Part shown: positions 28,984-31,461 of the stretch, piece by piece
Numbering within the stretch: position 1 is the first letter of the stretch
Layout of the letters: each line of letters opens with the position of its first letter
NCBI GenBank assembly: GCA_050942995.1
Contig: JBMNOI010000035.1
Location: 1-31,461, forward strand
Source of the DNA: JBMNOI01 sp050942995
Lineage (GTDB): Bacteria; Chloroflexota; Anaerolineae; UBA1429
DNA length: 31,461 bases
Reading direction: 5' to 3'
Translations under genes and position numbers: made by a program
Notes under the pieces: generated by a model
Database searches by the model: none
Told to the model about the DNA's origin: nothing
What the model saw: the letters and a program-made list of their open reading frames with translations, nothing else

Positions 28984-31176
28984 CTATGCGCGCACGGTCA
29001 ATGAGGCGCGCAGGGCGTTGGAATCGAGAGAGTGGGTGCCGACGATGACCTCATAGCTCAACGGCTCGACAACCCAACCCTGAGACTCGTCGTAGTAGGC
29101 CAGGCGCGCAACCGGCGCTTCCAGAGTGACGTCACGGCGCTCGCCGGGAGCCAGAGAGACCCGGGCAAAGGCCTTGAGCTCTTTGGGCGCGCGCTCGACG
29201 CGAGAGCCGGGCGCGGCGATATAGAGCTGGGCCACCTCATCGCCGGCGCGGGCGCCGGTGTTGGTCACGGTCACGGTTGCGCGAAGGGTGGCGGCAGCGT
29301 CATCGGCGCCGATTTCGTCGCTCTCCAGGCGCAGATCGGACAGGGCAAAGGTGGTATAGCTCAGACCGTAGCCAAAGGGAAAGGCCGGCTCATGGCCGTC
29401 GCGCTCGAGAAGCCGGTAGCCGTGCCACAGGTCGTAGGTGATGGCGGTGGCGTCGCGATCGAAGAAAGGCAGGTGCTCGGCGCGTTTGGGGAAAACGCAG
29501 GGCAGCTTGCCGCCGGGGCTGACCGTCCCCAGGAGCACATCGGCCAGCGCGCGCCCGCCCTCCATGCCGGGATACCAGAGCATGAGGATGGCGGGAACCC
29601 GCCCGCGCCACGCCTCGGTGATGACGGCGCTGCCGGCCATGATGGCGACGACGGTGCGCGGATTGGCCTCGACGACGGCGGCGATCAACGCTTCGTCCTC
29701 GGGCTTTAGTTCGAGCCGGGCGCGGTCACCGCCCAGCGAAAAGTCGCCGTGGCCCTGTTCGGGCACGGCCACGGCCTTCATGAGGCGTTGAACGATGGGC
29801 TGCTCCTCGGGAGTCGGTTGGGGCGCCCAGCTGGCGGCCTGCTCGATCATACCGGGCGGGATATACTCGCCCTCGTCCTCGTGGGTATAGCCCACCACCA
29901 GCAATGCGACGTCGGCCTCGCGGGCGACGGCGGCGGCGCGTTCGAGGTCGCTGCCGTCATCGTGTATCACGACATCATCACCCAGAGCCTCGCGCAGCCC
30001 CTGGAGTGGAGTAATGACATAGTCCGGCCGGGTATTGCTGGAGCCACGATCGCCGGTGTTGGGCGTATCGGCCAGCCGCCCGATGACGGCGAGGCGAGAG
30101 ACATTCTCCAGCGGCAGCAAACCTCCCTCGTTGCGCAGCAGGACGATGCTCTTCTGTGCGACGACCCGGGCGAGAGCGCGATGGGCCTCGGTCCCGGCGG
30201 CCTCTCGAGTATAGTCGGCCGGATTGCGCCCCTGGGCGAACCGCACCTGCTGGCGAAGCATACGCAGCACGGCGTCATCGATGCGCTCGACGGGCACCTC
30301 ACCGCTTGCTACAAGGTCCGAGAGGTGTCTATAAAAGTGGATCCAGAAGGGCATCTCCAGATCCTGCCCGGCGAGGGCCGCCTCTCTGGCGTCGCGCATG
30401 CCCAGAATCCAGTCGGTGACGACGAATCCGCGGAATCCCCACAAGTTCTTGAGGATATCGGTAAGCAGTTCGCGATTCTGGCCGCACCAGACGCCGTTGA
30501 CGCTGTTGTAGGCGCTCATCACGCTGGCCACCCCCTCGTCGACGACTTGCTTGAAATGGGGCAGATAGATCTCGTGAAGGGCGCGATCATCGACGGTGAC
30601 ATCGACGGAAAAACGGGCGTTCTCCATCGAGTTGAGGGCATAGTGTTTGACACAGGCCATGGTATGGCGCTGTACGCCGCGGGTGAGGGCTGCGCCCAAT
30701 TCGCCGAGATGGACGGGATCCTCACCATAGGTCTCCTGAGCGCGGCCCCAGGCGGGATGGCGCAACAGGTTGATGCAGACGCCGCCAAAGAGGTTCGCGC
30801 CGAGGGCGCGGGTCTCGCGGCCCATGACATCGCCGACCTGCTCCTCGAGCTCGGGATCCCAGGTGGCGCCGCGGGCCATGGTGACGGGAAAGGTGGTGGC
30901 GCCGCTGAGGCAGACGCCACGCGGCCCGTCGCTGAAGCGAATGCCGGGAATGCCCAGACGCGGCACCTCACCGCCCACCCAGATGCGATCATAAGAGGTG
31001 AGCATCTCGGCCAGACCGGACCAGAAGGGCAGGTCGCCGTACATCATGGCGATCTTTTCCTCAAGGTCGAACCGGCTCAGCAGGTCGCGGGCGCGCTCCT
31101 CGATTTGGGCGTCGCTGAGCGATACGGACGTCTCCAGAGCACCGTAAGCAGATCGATCGTTACGCAGTTCCGTCAT
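28984..31176 (-). CDS. Glycoside hydrolase family 3 (beta-glucosidase-like)
   Basis: A 730-residue family 3 enzyme that removes beta-linked sugars from the non-reducing end of glycosides. The N-terminal barrel has FSDGPRGVC, RHPAWGRAQETYGEDP, KHYALNS and the nucleophile Asp255 in GFVVTDW. The alpha/beta sandwich follows (SIVLLRNEGGLLPLE, TPNTGDRGSSNT, ADVALLVVGYTHEDEGE), and a fibronectin-like C-terminal domain ends the chain (FPFGYGLSYTTF, then VTNTGARAGDEVAQLYIAAPG). No signal peptide is visible, so it is probably cytoplasmic. The start ATG 31176 has AGGAGG 8 nt upstream; the frame extends to 31221 without similarity. The sugar is unknown, but it suits plant or oligosaccharide use. Confidence 0.92.
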   Translation of the reverse strand: MTELRNDRSAYGALETSVSLSDAQIEERARDLLSRFDLEEKIAMMYGDLPFWSGLAEMLTSYDRIWVGGEVPRLGIPGIRFSDGPRGVCLSGATTFPVTMARGATWDPELEEQVGDVMGRETRALGANLFGGVCINLLRHPAWGRAQETYGEDPVHLGELGAALTRGVQRHTMACVKHYALNSMENARFSVDVTVDDRALHEIYLPHFKQVVDEGVASVMSAYNSVNGVWCGQNRELLTDILKNLWGFRGFVVTDWILGMRDAREAALAGQDLEMPFWIHFYRHLSDLVASGEVPVERIDDAVLRMLRQQVRFAQGRNPADYTREAAGTEAHRALARVVAQKSIVLLRNEGGLLPLENVSRLAVIGRLADTPNTGDRGSSNTRPDYVITPLQGLREALGDDVVIHDDGSDLERAAAVAREADVALLVVGYTHEDEGEYIPPGMIEQAASWAPQPTPEEQPIVQRLMKAVAVPEQGHGDFSLGGDRARLELKPEDEALIAAVVEANPRTVVAIMAGSAVITEAWRGRVPAILMLWYPGMEGGRALADVLLGTVSPGGKLPCVFPKRAEHLPFFDRDATAITYDLWHGYRLLERDGHEPAFPFGYGLSYTTFALSDLRLESDEIGADDAAATLRATVTVTNTGARAGDEVAQLYIAAPGSRVERAPKELKAFARVSLAPGERRDVTLEAPVARLAYYDESQGWVVEPLSYEVIVGTHSLDSNALRASLTVRA

Positions 31177-31254
31177 GGCATGATCCTCCTCGATGAGGCG
31201 TCCCCCGATGATCTGGGGCATTGCGTATAAAAGGTGTGAGAAAGAAGGTATCGC

Positions 31255-31268
31255 CCGGAATAATCCGG
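31255..31268 (-). terminator. Short hairpin before the serine-hydrolase end
   Basis: CCGGA (31255-31259) and TCCGG (31264-31268), loop ATAA. It is weak and without a U-tract, just after the serine-hydrolase stop. The gap 31177-31282 otherwise shows only a possible TATACG near 31226. Confidence 0.3.
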
Positions 31269-31282
31269 CCCTCTATTGTTTA

Positions 31283-31461
31283 TTACAGCGCCGATGCCGC
31301 CACCATGTTCGAACATCGCCCCAGCAGACGCGCGCTGGAGACGGCCGGCTCGGTGGTGAACAGGGCGCAGGTCAGCTCGCGCTGCGGATCGATCCACACG
31401 ACGGTGCCCGTCGCGCCACCGTGCCCGTACGAACCGGGGCTGAGCAGGTCGCCAAAGTAGG
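31283..31461 (-). CDS. Beta-lactamase-fold serine hydrolase, C-terminal part
   Basis: The frame enters from the right edge and stops at TAA 31283-31285. The visible 59 residues (YFGDLLSPGSYGHGGATG, then TVVWIDPQRELTCALFTTEP) match the C-terminal end of serine beta-lactamase/esterase-type proteins, with the HGG (KTG-equivalent) box. The catalytic Ser-x-x-Lys lies outside the window. The family covers esterases, peptidases and beta-lactamases, so the substrate is unknown. Confidence 0.8.
   Translation of the reverse strand, partial: YFGDLLSPGSYGHGGATGTVVWIDPQRELTCALFTTEPAVSSARLLGRCSNMVAASAL

Noticed and set aside
29749..31230. 493-codon frame opposite the GH3 gene
   Set aside because: Antisense shadow; no ribosome site or homology visible.
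1..31461. CRISPR array, insertion sequence, prophage or rRNA
   Set aside because: No repeat-spacer array, transposase, phage gene or rRNA segment was seen.

Overview
This is a GC-rich bacterial window with tightly packed genes. Promoters are mostly clear sigma-70 type (TTGACA-like, 17-bp spacer, TATAAT-like). The tRNA genes do not encode CCA. Gene content and styles suggest an uncultured Chloroflexota (Anaerolineae-like) bacterium: a homocysteine methyltransferase/MTHFR fusion, a serS T-box, a COG4586/4587/3694-type ABC triad, an arg operon with a short GNAT-type ArgA, and an AmrS-type radical SAM enzyme. No rRNA or marker gene is present to prove this, so the taxonomy is inference.

Layout. 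1-5.5 kb: the 3' end of a SIMPL-domain gene, a CDP-alcohol phosphatidyltransferase, and a leftward pair made of a 1070-residue glycoside-hydrolase-like protein and a PHP-family hydrolase. 5.5-12 kb: a rightward arginine operon argC-argB-argD-GNAT(argA-like)-argG-argH, preceded by a promoter, a 16-codon Arg-rich leader peptide and mutually exclusive hairpins ending in a terminator, the layout of ribosome-mediated attenuation. 12-17.8 kb (leftward): a mandelate-racemase-type enolase, a Cys-rich hypothetical protein, a three-gene ABC exporter and a regulator with two MerR-type HTH domains. 17.8-20.3 kb (leftward): nfo, a cupin, an undescribed 46-codon gene and amrS.

20.4-22.0 kb (leftward): a thiol/metal operon of trxA, a membrane-anchored thioredoxin-like protein whose first active-site Cys codon is an in-frame TGA (UxxC; probable selenoprotein with a SECIS-like hairpin), an FmdB-type zinc ribbon, a CsoR-type regulator with the Cys-His-Cys copper triad, and a 36-residue single-pass membrane peptide. 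A CsoR-like operator sits on the +1 of the trxA promoter, so the operon may be controlled by its own CsoR. This is the most novel-looking part of the window.

22.0-25.1 kb: tRNA-Arg(CCG), a small membrane protein, tRNA-Arg(ACG), tRNA-Ser(GCT), tRNA-Ser(TGA), and serS with a complete T-box leader (UCC specifier). 25.2-31.5 kb: the homocysteine methyltransferase/MTHFR fusion (rightward), then leftward a CPBP-family membrane protease with an extra C-terminal domain, a family 3 glycoside hydrolase, and the 3' end of a beta-lactamase-fold serine hydrolase.

Two amino-acid supply systems here are read out through translation or tRNA charging: Arg by leader-peptide attenuation and Ser by T-box. Many 3' ends carry long perfect hairpins with little or no U-tract.
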